DNA of 18,256 nucleotides from positions 1-18,256 of the forward strand of contig JBKPHM010000016.1 of NCBI GenBank assembly GCA_046729855.1, in the 5' to 3' direction. The notes under the pieces were generated by a model that made no database searches, was not told the origin of the DNA, and saw only the letters and a program-made list of their open reading frames with translations. Shown here one piece after another: positions 1 to 6,989 of this stretch (position 1 is its first letter; every line of letters begins with the position of its first letter). This stretch comes from DATHSY01 sp046729855 (GTDB lineage: Bacteria; Actinomycetota; UBA4738; HRBIN12). The position numbers and the translations under genes were made by a program.

Positions 1-333
1 CTGGTGCTGGCGGGCCTCTACGCACTGACTCCGATCAAACGCGCGAGCGAGGCGAGGTGTCGGGAGTTGTGCGCGCTCCACGGCTCTTTGCCGTTGAACC
101 TGATGCGAAGTGCACTGGTCGTGGGCGTGAACTACGGACTCAGCTGTGTCGGGTGCAGCGCCGCACTGATGGTTGCGATGGTGATCATTGGTATGTCGAA
201 CCTCACCTGGATCATCATCCTGAGCGGGGTAGTGCTCGTCTACAAGCTCGCACCTGCCGCCAGCATGCGGCGAACGTTGCTGCTTTCGGGGGCACTCGGC
301 GCGCTCGGAGCTGTCTACGCCCTAATGACGTGA
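1..333 (+). CDS. DUF2182 family membrane protein, C-terminal part
   Basis: The reading frame is open from the first base, so the gene starts upstream of the window. The visible ~110 residues resemble the C-terminal half of DUF2182 proteins, predicted metal-binding integral membrane proteins of unknown role. A short 'LTPIKRA' segment leads to a Cys pair (CRELC), then an amphipathic stretch, a second Cys pair in 'YGLSCVGCSAAL', and two to three hydrophobic helices reaching the stop. In the family the gene is often paired with a DUF1326 gene; that partner, if present, lies outside. The GTG at position 4 is internal and not a believable start, because family members have several membrane helices before this point. 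The Cys motifs and the family fit are seen; metal binding is only a family prediction. Confidence 0.75.
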   Translation: MVLAGLYALTPIKRASEARCRELCALHGSLPLNLMRSALVVGVNYGLSCVGCSAALMVAMVIIGMSNLTWIIILSGVVLVYKLAPAASMRRTLLLSGALGALGAVYALMT

Positions 334-665
334 CGGCGCCAGCAGCGTCTTGCTCGTGCCGCCACGAGGAGCCCCCCGGACGGCTCAGGTCCATGCTGGT
401 ATCGGGGGCTGGATCGCCCGCGCGCAGGGCTCTCGTGTCTCTGTAGCACCGATTCTCGAATCATTCCCGTTGCATGGCGGGAGGAGATGGGACAAGTCGC
501 ACCTCGCCGGTGCTATTTCGACTGCATCACCGCTCGGGCCGGCGAGGCAGACGGGTATGCGCGGCATGATCTTGGGAGCGGCCGTGAAGGCCGAAAGGCC
601 GGTCGACTGTCGGCGTGGATGGTTCGACCCGTGCGGCCAGGCCTCTGGCCAGGCCTTTGATGACG
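334..665. other. Intergenic region between DUF2182 gene and convergent transporter gene
   Basis: This is a 332-base gap between convergent genes. I see no supportable coding sequence: the open frames crossing it run into the antisense of the transporter and give Arg/Pro-rich translations without family resemblance. It holds a short GGCCGAAAGGCC hairpin at 589-600 and a direct repeat at 635-656, listed separately as a possible terminator. No promoter or known riboswitch core was recognised. Confidence 0.5.
635..656 (-). terminator. Possible hairpin downstream of the transporter gene
   Basis: The decamer GGCCAGGCCT occurs twice, at 635-644 and 647-656. Because AGGCCT is self-complementary, the minus strand can form a 6-bp stem (651-656 with 639-644) with a 6-base loop, about ten bases after the transporter stop codon. 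There is no U-tract, so this is at best an actinobacterial-type hairpin terminator. Placement is the main argument. Confidence 0.3.
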
Positions 666-2981
666 TCAGAGACGGTACGGGACCGCGGACACGACGACCG
701 ACGGTTCGAAGAGGAACGTGCCCTTCAGCGTCAGCGCCGTCTGGTTGTGCAGGAAGCGGTGCCACCACCTGCGAACGACGAACTCGGGAATGACGATCGT
801 GACGAACGTCTTCGGTTGCTCCTCCAGCAGGCGACGGACCCACGAGTGGATCGGTCGCGCGATCTGGCGATAGGCCGACTCGAGAACTTCCAACTCCCGT
901 GTCGTATGCAGCTCTTTCCATTCCTCGCGAACCTTCGCTGTCGCCTTCTCGTCGACCTCGACGTGGAGGCAATGGAGCTCATCCGCCCGGAGCGAGACCG
1001 CATACCGAAGGCTTCGGGCCGTCGCGTTGTGCGCTCCCGAGACGAGGACCACGGCGACGTGGCGCCATCCCTCCATCGCGCGACGTGCGTCGTGGGGATG
1101 AGCGACGGGCTCGAGCTCCTCGTACCCGACATGATGAGCCACGCTGGTCACGACCACGTTCGCCTCGGCCACGACGGCTGCCTTGATTCGCTGCACATGC
1201 CAGTTATGAAGGATGTGACGCCAACCCGGCTGTCGCACGGTCTCCGGGATGATGACGTTCACCACGTCGTGGTCGTCGGACCCGGATCGGAGCTCACGGA
1301 TCAGATTCCTGACCTCGGTTGGGATCGGACGCTCCTGGATCCGCAGCTCGAGGATCTCGCCGAGGTGCCCCCAGGCGCTCAGAAGCTCCTCAACACTCGT
1401 TCCCGGCTCCGCATAATGGACCAGGCGTATGTCCTCCGGGAAGACGCGCCTCGCGTAGCCCACCGCGTAGACGTCGGCCGGACCCGGCCTGTGGACAGGT
1501 ATGACGACGCTTTGGCGGGGAAGGTCGCGCAGCGGCCCTCGACGCTTCGGATCGCGGAGCACGCGTTCGGCCTCCTCGTAATGGCGATTCACCTTGAGCA
1601 GGCCAAGCAGCATGATCGGCACCGCAATCAGAATGATGTACGCGCCCTGCTTGAACTTCGTGACCGCGATGATCGCGGTCATGATCGCAGTTACGAGAGC
1701 CCCAAACGCGTTGATTGCGAGGCCCCTTCGCCAGCCTTCCTCGCGCAGCTTGACGTGGCGCTTGGACATCCCCGCCTGCGAGAAGGTGAACGACGTGAAG
1801 ACCCCGATCGCGTAGAGGGGGATCAACCTCGTCACGCTCGCCGAGAAGACGACCAGCAGGAGAGAGGCGAACAGGGCCAGCGCGATGATTCCGTTCGAGA
1901 ACACCAGCCGGTCCCCGTAGCGCGTCAGCTGTCGCGGCAAGAACCGGTCGCCGGCGTGGAAGCTCGCGAGCCGCGGAAAGTCGGCAAAGCTTGTGTTCGC
2001 GGCGAGCACCAAGATGAGCATGGTCGCCACCTGGATCATCGCGAACAGCGTGTCGCCAAGCCCCGAGCTTCCGAAGACGGCCTTCGCGATCTGGGCGTTG
2101 ACGGTAACTTTCTCCTCGGGATCGGGGACGACGTGCATGTGGGCGGCGAGGATCGAGAGCCCAAGGAACATCGCGCCGAGGAGGGTCCCCATCCACATCA
2201 GCGTCGTCCTGGCGTTCCTCCACTCGGGAGGCTTGAAGGCCGGGACGCCGTTCGAGATCGCCTCGACGCCGGTGACCGCGGCCCCACCCGATGCGAACGC
2301 CCGCAGGATCAGGAAGACGTAGGCAAGGCCCGTGTAGGACTGGACGGCTGGCAGCGGGAACTGCGAGGCGTGCTCGGGCAGCGTCCCCGCGAACAGCCGG
2401 AAGAATGAGACGCCCAGCAGGACGAACGTCATCGTGAGGAAGAAGTACGTGGGAAGCGCGAACATCCGCCCCGACTCCCGCACGCCGCGAAGGTTCCCCC
2501 ATGCCAGGATGGCGACGAACGCAAGCGAGATCGGGACCCTCCACGTATAGAGCCCCCCGTAGATCGAGGTGAGCGCCGCGGTCCCGGCGGCGACCGAGAC
2601 GGAGACCGTGAGGATGTAGTCGGTAAGGAGCGCGACGCCTGCAAGCTGCGCGGGCTTGAGGCCGAAGTTGTCCCTGGTCACCAGGTACGCCCCTCCTGCC
2701 TGCGGGTACGCGCGGATCGTCTGGCGGTACGAGAACAACAAAATGGCCAGAACGATCAGCAGCGCGATCGTGATCGGGACGACCTTGGCGAACGCCGCCG
2801 CTCCGAGCCCGATCGCCGACCCGAACCCGCCGAGGAGCAGGATCCGCAGAATCTCCTCGGTCGCATACGCCGATGAGGAGAGGTTGTCGCTCGCGAACAC
2901 GGCGAGCGCGGTCGGCTTCCCGAGGCGCTCGTGGGCTAGCCGTTCGGTGGGCAGCGGACGCCCCACCACCAGTCGCTTCAT
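666..2981 (-). CDS. kimA: KimA-type K+ transporter (APC superfamily) with two C-terminal USP-like domains
   Basis: Probable proton-coupled K+ importer of the inner membrane. About 470 residues of roughly twelve membrane helices resemble Bacillus subtilis KimA (YdaO) closely, including 'SDNLSSSAYATEE', 'DYILTVSVSVAAGT', 'VTGVEAISN' and 'LIPLYAIGVF'. Residues equivalent to those I recall as K+-coordinating in KimA (Asp36, Tyr43, Tyr118, Ser125, Thr230, Tyr377) all appear conserved. The cytosolic tail (about residues 487-771) holds two USP-like repeats, each with an 'IPE...W.H.LHN' motif, where KimA has one; this explains 771 residues against about 607. The start at 2981 matches the KimA N terminus ('MKRLVVGRPL'). 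An upstream ATG at 3086 would add 35 mostly basic, low-complexity residues; neither has a strong Shine-Dalgarno. It is divergent from kdpDE-like genes. General databases may call it an amino acid permease. Confidence 0.8.
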   Translation of the reverse strand: MKRLVVGRPLPTERLAHERLGKPTALAVFASDNLSSSAYATEEILRILLLGGFGSAIGLGAAAFAKVVPITIALLIVLAILLFSYRQTIRAYPQAGGAYLVTRDNFGLKPAQLAGVALLTDYILTVSVSVAAGTAALTSIYGGLYTWRVPISLAFVAILAWGNLRGVRESGRMFALPTYFFLTMTFVLLGVSFFRLFAGTLPEHASQFPLPAVQSYTGLAYVFLILRAFASGGAAVTGVEAISNGVPAFKPPEWRNARTTLMWMGTLLGAMFLGLSILAAHMHVVPDPEEKVTVNAQIAKAVFGSSGLGDTLFAMIQVATMLILVLAANTSFADFPRLASFHAGDRFLPRQLTRYGDRLVFSNGIIALALFASLLLVVFSASVTRLIPLYAIGVFTSFTFSQAGMSKRHVKLREEGWRRGLAINAFGALVTAIMTAIIAVTKFKQGAYIILIAVPIMLLGLLKVNRHYEEAERVLRDPKRRGPLRDLPRQSVVIPVHRPGPADVYAVGYARRVFPEDIRLVHYAEPGTSVEELLSAWGHLGEILELRIQERPIPTEVRNLIRELRSGSDDHDVVNVIIPETVRQPGWRHILHNWHVQRIKAAVVAEANVVVTSVAHHVGYEELEPVAHPHDARRAMEGWRHVAVVLVSGAHNATARSLRYAVSLRADELHCLHVEVDEKATAKVREEWKELHTTRELEVLESAYRQIARPIHSWVRRLLEEQPKTFVTIVIPEFVVRRWWHRFLHNQTALTLKGTFLFEPSVVVSAVPYRL

Positions 2982-3084
2982 TCGAGCGCCGACGTCCGAG
3001 CGCATGGGGCGCCCGGGAGGTCCAGGCCTCGTGCCCGGAACCACCTTGTCGGCCCGGCGCTCTCGTTCCCGCTGCGCTCTGCTC

Positions 3085-3096
3085 ATTCCCGGGAAT
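3085..3096. promoter_or_regulatory. 12-bp perfect palindrome in the transporter/kinase divergent region
   Basis: ATTCCCGGGAAT is a perfect inverted repeat lying between the preferred start of the transporter (2981) and the kinase start (3223). It covers the alternative transporter ATG at 3086, so it is regulatory DNA only if translation begins further in. It could bind a dimeric regulator such as the neighbouring KdpE-like protein. A 12-bp palindrome can occur by chance in a window this size; the position is what makes it worth noting. Confidence 0.25.
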
Positions 3097-3222
3097 ATCG
3101 GCGTCGGCGCATCAGGGGTCGCTCAAGACTCCGGACGCCCGCCTAAAGAACTCCTCAGGATCGGCCGCGCCGCGCCCGGCGGTTTACGCCTGATCGGCGG
3201 GCGCGAGACACTTCCAGAAGGA

Positions 3223-4686
3223 ATGAAGACGGTCCTCGCCTTCCGGCGTCCCACGTTGGGGCGCGTCGTCACCGGCGCGGTGCTTGCGCCGACGGCGGCC
3301 GTCGGAGTTGCTCTTGCCCTCGGCTCCGAGCACCTGGCGACCGCGACCGCGCTCTGCCTGCTCGCCGTCGTCGCCGCTGCGGCGCTCGCCGGTCTGAGGA
3401 GCGGCATCGTGGCCGCGGTCTTATCGTTCCTCGGCCTGAACTTCTTCTTCACCGAGCCACGACACACGCTCATCGTCCGCGAGCCGAGCGACGTCGTCGC
3501 GCTCTTCGCGTTCCTACTGTCCGCCCTGATCGTCGGGACGCTGCTCAGCCGAGCGCTCCGTGAGCAATCGCGCGCCGAGCGCCGGGCGACCGAGGCGCAG
3601 CTCCTCAGCCGGGCGACAGCGAAGCTGATCTCCGGTGAGGCGTTCGACCGAATCCTGGATGAGCTCGCGGTCGCGCTCGTCGACCTCTTCGGCCTGACGC
3701 GTTGTGAGATCTCGACGCCGGATGGCATCGGGGCGGCCAACGCTTCGCAACGGAACACCCAATCGGAGAGAGCGATAACAATCGACCTGGCTACCGCTTC
3801 CGGCTCCTTCGGAACGCTCACCGCCGCACGCCGTGGCGATGGCCCTCCGTTCTCGGCATCGGAGGCCGACGTCCTCAAGACGGTGGCGAGCCAGACGGCT
3901 CTTGCGATTGAACGTTCCAGGCTCGACCAGGAGGTACGCGCGACGCGCCTGGACGCCGAGGCGAGCAAGCTCCGGGCAGCACTGTTCTCCTCCGTCACAC
4001 ACGATCTGAGAACGCCGCTGTCCTCGATCAAGGCGAGCGTCTCAGGCCTGCTCGGCGAGGGCGCGAGCTACAGCGATGAGCAGCGCGAGGAGATGCTGAG
4101 GACGGTGCTCGAGGAAACCGATCATCTGAACTCGATCGTCGGGAACCTCTTAGACCTCGCCCGTATCCGCTCGGGGACGTTGACGCCGTCAAAACAGCCG
4201 GTCCCGATCGAGGAGATCATCAGCTCAGCCCTCCGTCGCATGCGGCGCACCCTGGAGCGTTCGCCGATCCGGACCAACATCCGCCCCGAGCTGCCTCCGG
4301 TCGACGCCGACCCGATCCAGATCGAGCAGGCGCTTTCGAACGTCGTGGAGAACGCGATCCGCTTCTCGCCAGCGGGGAGCGAGGTCCGGATCTCGGCGGC
4401 GCGATGGCGCAACGTTGTGCGCGTTCGCGTTGCCGACCAGGGCCCGGGCATCGCGCCGGCCGACAGGAAACGCGTGTTCGAGGAGTTCTACCGGCGGGAT
4501 GCCGGATCGGGGCGCGGCGGCACGGGGCTCGGCCTCGCCATCGCTCGGGCGATCGTGATCGCGCACGGCGGCACGATCTGGACCGAGGGTGCGCCGGGTG
4601 GAGGCGCGGCCATCGTGATCGACCTGCCCGCGGCCGTGTTGGCACGCGAGCGGGCGGCCGAGCCGCGTGTCGCCGGGAAAGCGTGA
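3223..4686 (+). CDS. kdpD: KdpD-like sensor histidine kinase, short form (DUF4118-GAF-HisKA-HATPase)
   Basis: Membrane sensor kinase of a KdpDE-type two-component system, 487 residues. The first ~110 residues form the four-helix DUF4118 region, including 'LSFLGLNFFFTEPRHTLIV', typical of KdpD. A GAF-like segment follows (about 125-235), then the H-box 'SVTHDLRTPLSSIK' with phospho-acceptor His260, the N-box 'NVVENAIRFSP' (Asn377 region), 'DQGPGIAP' and 'GGTGLGLAIARAIVIAHGG' ATP-binding boxes. The N-terminal KdpD and USP domains of full-length KdpD (about 900 residues) are absent. The ATG at 3223 directly follows AGAAGGA, which is too close for ideal spacing, so the exact start is uncertain; the frame stays open upstream, but that part is antisense to the transporter. 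The regulator gene begins 4 bases after the stop. Confidence 0.85.
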   Translation: MKTVLAFRRPTLGRVVTGAVLAPTAAVGVALALGSEHLATATALCLLAVVAAAALAGLRSGIVAAVLSFLGLNFFFTEPRHTLIVREPSDVVALFAFLLSALIVGTLLSRALREQSRAERRATEAQLLSRATAKLISGEAFDRILDELAVALVDLFGLTRCEISTPDGIGAANASQRNTQSERAITIDLATASGSFGTLTAARRGDGPPFSASEADVLKTVASQTALAIERSRLDQEVRATRLDAEASKLRAALFSSVTHDLRTPLSSIKASVSGLLGEGASYSDEQREEMLRTVLEETDHLNSIVGNLLDLARIRSGTLTPSKQPVPIEEIISSALRRMRRTLERSPIRTNIRPELPPVDADPIQIEQALSNVVENAIRFSPAGSEVRISAARWRNVVRVRVADQGPGIAPADRKRVFEEFYRRDAGSGRGGTGLGLAIARAIVIAHGGTIWTEGAPGGGAAIVIDLPAAVLARERAAEPRVAGKA

Positions 4687-4690
4687 CGCA

Positions 4691-5386
4691 GTGACGAAGG
4701 TGCTCGTGGTCGACGACGAGCCCCAGATCCTTCGAGCGCTGCGGACGTCGCTGGAGGCGCGCGCGTACGACGTGCTATCAGCGGCGACGGGAGAGGACGC
4801 GCTCGCCTCGGTCGCGGCTCAGGAGCCGGATGTCGTGATCCTCGACCTTGGGCTGCCGGATCTGGATGGCGCCGACGTGATGAAGCGTCTGCGGGCGTGG
4901 AGCCAGGTGCCTGTCATCGTGCTGTCGGTGCGCGATGCACAGGCCGACAAGATCGATGCGCTCGAAGCTGGAGCCGACGACTACGTCACGAAGCCCTTCG
5001 ACATGGATGAGCTCATCGCCCGGATGCGGGCCGCGCTTCGCCGGGCGAATGCCGAGGAGCAGGGCGCGCAGGTCGTAACGTTCGGCGATGTCGAGGTCGA
5101 CCTGGCTCGACGCCTCGTCCGCGTCCGGAACGAGCTCGTCCATATGACGCCGACCGAGTACGCGCTGCTCGAGGCGATGGTGACGAACCCCGGCAAGCTG
5201 CTGACCCATCAGTGGCTGCTGAGGAAGGTCTGGGGGCGGGGCTACGGCACAGAGAGCCACTACCTGCACGTCTACGTGCGTCAGCTACGTCAGAAGCTTC
5301 GCGACGACACCGCGATGCCTCGCCTCATCGTCACCGAACCCGGCGTGGGCTACCGGTGGAGCCCCGAGCCCCTTCCCCAGACTTAG
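4691..5386 (+). CDS. kdpE: KdpE-like OmpR-family response regulator
   Basis: DNA-binding response regulator, 231 residues, the expected partner of the preceding kinase. The receiver domain has the acidic pair in 'VLVVDDEPQ' (Asp9, Asp10), phospho-acceptor Asp52 in 'VVILDLGLPDLDG', the conserved Ser79 and Lys101 in 'YVTKPFD'. The winged-helix domain runs from about 125 to 225 and ends with the typical 'LIVTEPGVGYRW'. The GTG start at 4691 lies 4 bases after the kinase stop, with GGGAAA upstream as a modest Shine-Dalgarno. An earlier GTG at 4667 would overlap the kinase and add eight residues before the beta-strand that normally opens the domain. No kdpFABC genes are visible, so the likely target is the adjacent KimA-type transporter or an ATPase elsewhere. 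Confidence 0.9.
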   Translation: MTKVLVVDDEPQILRALRTSLEARAYDVLSAATGEDALASVAAQEPDVVILDLGLPDLDGADVMKRLRAWSQVPVIVLSVRDAQADKIDALEAGADDYVTKPFDMDELIARMRAALRRANAEEQGAQVVTFGDVEVDLARRLVRVRNELVHMTPTEYALLEAMVTNPGKLLTHQWLLRKVWGRGYGTESHYLHVYVRQLRQKLRDDTAMPRLIVTEPGVGYRWSPEPLPQT

Positions 5387-5502
5387 GTTCCAGGGCTTCG
5401 GAGTGGCCGACCGGGTAGGACTGAAGGCGCATGGGCGCGCGTCTTCGGTTCACCTCCTCGGGATCGGGTCGATGGCGTTGCCCAGATGAGAGGGACGGCA
5501 CA

Positions 5503-5525
5503 CCCCCGCCTCTTCTTCACGGGGG
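5503..5525 (+). terminator. Possible GC-rich hairpin after kdpE-like gene
   Basis: CCCCCG at 5503-5508 and CGGGGG at 5520-5525 are exact complements with an 11-base pyrimidine-rich loop. It lies about 115 bases after the regulator stop. There is no T-tract on either side, so intrinsic termination is only a possibility. Confidence 0.25.
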
Positions 5526-5838
5526 ATGAGACCGGGATACGCCATGTGGATATGTCATTTCAACTGCGCCATCTATCGTGATGGTCGCATCCGATGGAAA
5601 TGGATGGACGGACGGTCGATTTGGGTGCGCGTGGGAGTGCGGCAGTCTGCGGACTATGGAGCCTCTCTCGAGGCAGCGCGGTTGTCGGTGCTCCGTGTGC
5701 CGGGAGCACGCTCGCCGAGCCGCTCCACGTGATCGAGGTCGTCGCGAGGTTCGGAATCGGCCGCGACGTCGCCCGACAGCTCGCTCGATAACGGGCGAAG
5801 GGGTGTGACGTAGCGGTGAGGCTCTGGACGCGGGGAAC

Positions 5839-5853
5839 CGATCGGACCGATCG
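5839..5853. promoter_or_regulatory. 15-bp palindrome upstream of DoxX/flavoprotein genes
   Basis: CGATCGGACCGATCG is a perfect dyad of 7-bp arms around a single A. It lies about 125 bases before the proposed start of the DoxX-like gene, in otherwise empty DNA, so it may be an operator. CGATCG is common in GC-rich genomes, and one such dyad is expected by chance at this length. Confidence 0.2.
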
Positions 5854-5978
5854 AGGCCCGGCGACCCGCGGCCACCGCGCTCGACCGCGACGACGTGCTC
5901 GGGCTCTCGCAAGGGCAAGCAACGCACCGGTGTCGTCGCGATCGCCTCATATCTCATGCGCGTCCGTATCGTGGAGGT

Positions 5979-6989
5979 GTGCACATCGCGGTCCTCGCGC
6001 ACGAGACGTGGTTCACCTCCGCGCGGCCACCGTACGACTGGTCGTTCGCGTGGGCCGTCCCGTCGCTCCTGATGATCGCCGGTGCCGTCGGCATCGCAGC
6101 GGCGTGGCGGGCGGCGAGCCACCGGATCCCTCGGCCCGAGCTGCCGTTCCTTGCGCCAATCGGTCGGCTGTGGCCGTGGGTCCCGCGGCTTCTGGCCGTG
6201 CATGCCGGAGTGTCGCTCCTCGCACAGGCGGCGCGTGGGACGTTCCTCGCACCGTCGCTCGAGTTGCCGTCCGATGCGCTCGGCGCGAGCGTTCGGATCG
6301 CCGAGGGCGCGCTCGGCGTCTGGCTCATCAGCGGGTTCCGCGTCCGCGGCGCCGCGTTCGCCGTCGCCGTCGCCGGGCCGATCGGCATGGCCGCGTACGG
6401 CGTCGTGCCGATCCTCGAGCGCCTCGACCTGCTCGGCATCGCCGTGTTCCTGGTGCTTGTTCCGCCAGGCGCCGACGCATGGGGCGCTTCACCGACGGGG
6501 CCCTCGAACCTCGCGCCGGCGCTCACCGCGCTCCGCGTCCTGGTCGGTGCGTCGCTGATCGTGCTCGCGTTCTCCGAGAAGCTCGCTCGCCCGGCCCTCG
6601 CACTCGCCTTCCTCGAACGGTTTCCCGCGTTCAACCTGATTCGGACCCTGGGTGTACCGATCTCCGACATCGCGTTCGTCCGCGTCGCGGGCGCGATCGA
6701 GCTGTTGTTCGGCCTGCTCCTCGTCAGCGGAGCGCTTCCACAGCTCGTCGTGATCGTTGCCGGCATCCCCTTCAACGCGACACTCTTCTTCCTCGGAACG
6801 GACGAGCTCATCGGGCATCTGCCCATCTACGGCGCGATGCTCGCGTTGCTCGTCTACGGGTCGAGCCGGGAGACGGCCGGGGTGGTCGATCGCTTTCCAT
6901 GGCGACGTCGCGCGTCGACCTCCAACGGACGCTCGGGGTCACGGCGCCCGGACGACCGCGTGCCCGATGCAGCGGAGGTGAGAACGTGA
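5979..6989 (+). CDS. DoxX-like integral membrane protein
   Basis: About 336 residues, mostly hydrophobic, with roughly eight predicted membrane segments. The C-terminal half (around 'LRVLVGASLIVLAFSEKLA' and 'VAGAIELLFGLLLVSGALP') resembles the four-helix DoxX/SURF4-type domain, a family linked to quinone- or redox-related membrane functions but with poorly defined biochemistry. The N-terminal half adds extra helices. The start is uncertain: GTG 5979 has GGAGG only one base upstream, and an ATG at 5895 is also in frame but gives a polar, Arg-rich lead. The stop (TGA 6987-6989) overlaps the GTG of the next gene, which implies translational coupling and a joint function with the flavoprotein. 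A membrane electron acceptor or anchor role is inference. Confidence 0.6.
   Translation: MHIAVLAHETWFTSARPPYDWSFAWAVPSLLMIAGAVGIAAAWRAASHRIPRPELPFLAPIGRLWPWVPRLLAVHAGVSLLAQAARGTFLAPSLELPSDALGASVRIAEGALGVWLISGFRVRGAAFAVAVAGPIGMAAYGVVPILERLDLLGIAVFLVLVPPGADAWGASPTGPSNLAPALTALRVLVGASLIVLAFSEKLARPALALAFLERFPAFNLIRTLGVPISDIAFVRVAGAIELLFGLLLVSGALPQLVVIVAGIPFNATLFFLGTDELIGHLPIYGAMLALLVYGSSRETAGVVDRFPWRRRASTSNGRSGSRRPDDRVPDAAEVRT

Larger units (their letters stand above)
5387..5978. other. 592-base non-coding stretch upstream of the DoxX/flavoprotein operon
   Basis: Several short frames cross this stretch on both strands (for example 5526-5732, and minus-strand frames over 5560-5950), but none has a good ribosome binding site, family resemblance or sensible amino acid composition. 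Visible structure is limited to an inverted repeat CCCCCG/CGGGGG at 5503-5525 with an 11-base loop, possibly ending the kdpDE transcript, and a 15-bp palindrome at 5839-5853. It may hold a decayed gene that I cannot identify, plus the promoter of the downstream operon. Confidence 0.45.

Noticed and set aside
589..600. GGCCGAAAGGCC hairpin with GNRA-type loop
   Set aside because: Four-base stem only, no larger conserved RNA fold recognised around it, expected by chance in this composition.
615..2408. Long plus-strand open frame of ~600 codons
   Set aside because: Antisense to the KimA-type transporter; Arg/Asp/Glu-rich, no family resemblance, a codon-bias shadow in GC-rich DNA.
2656..3222. 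Upstream extension of the KdpD-like frame
   Set aside because: It lies over the antisense of the transporter 5' end and has no KdpD N-terminal domain features; the DUF4118 region starts right after 3223.
5816..6985. Upstream extension of the flavoprotein frame
   Set aside because: Arg-rich shadow of the DoxX-like gene; the GTG at 6986 with GGAGG gives a normal family N terminus.
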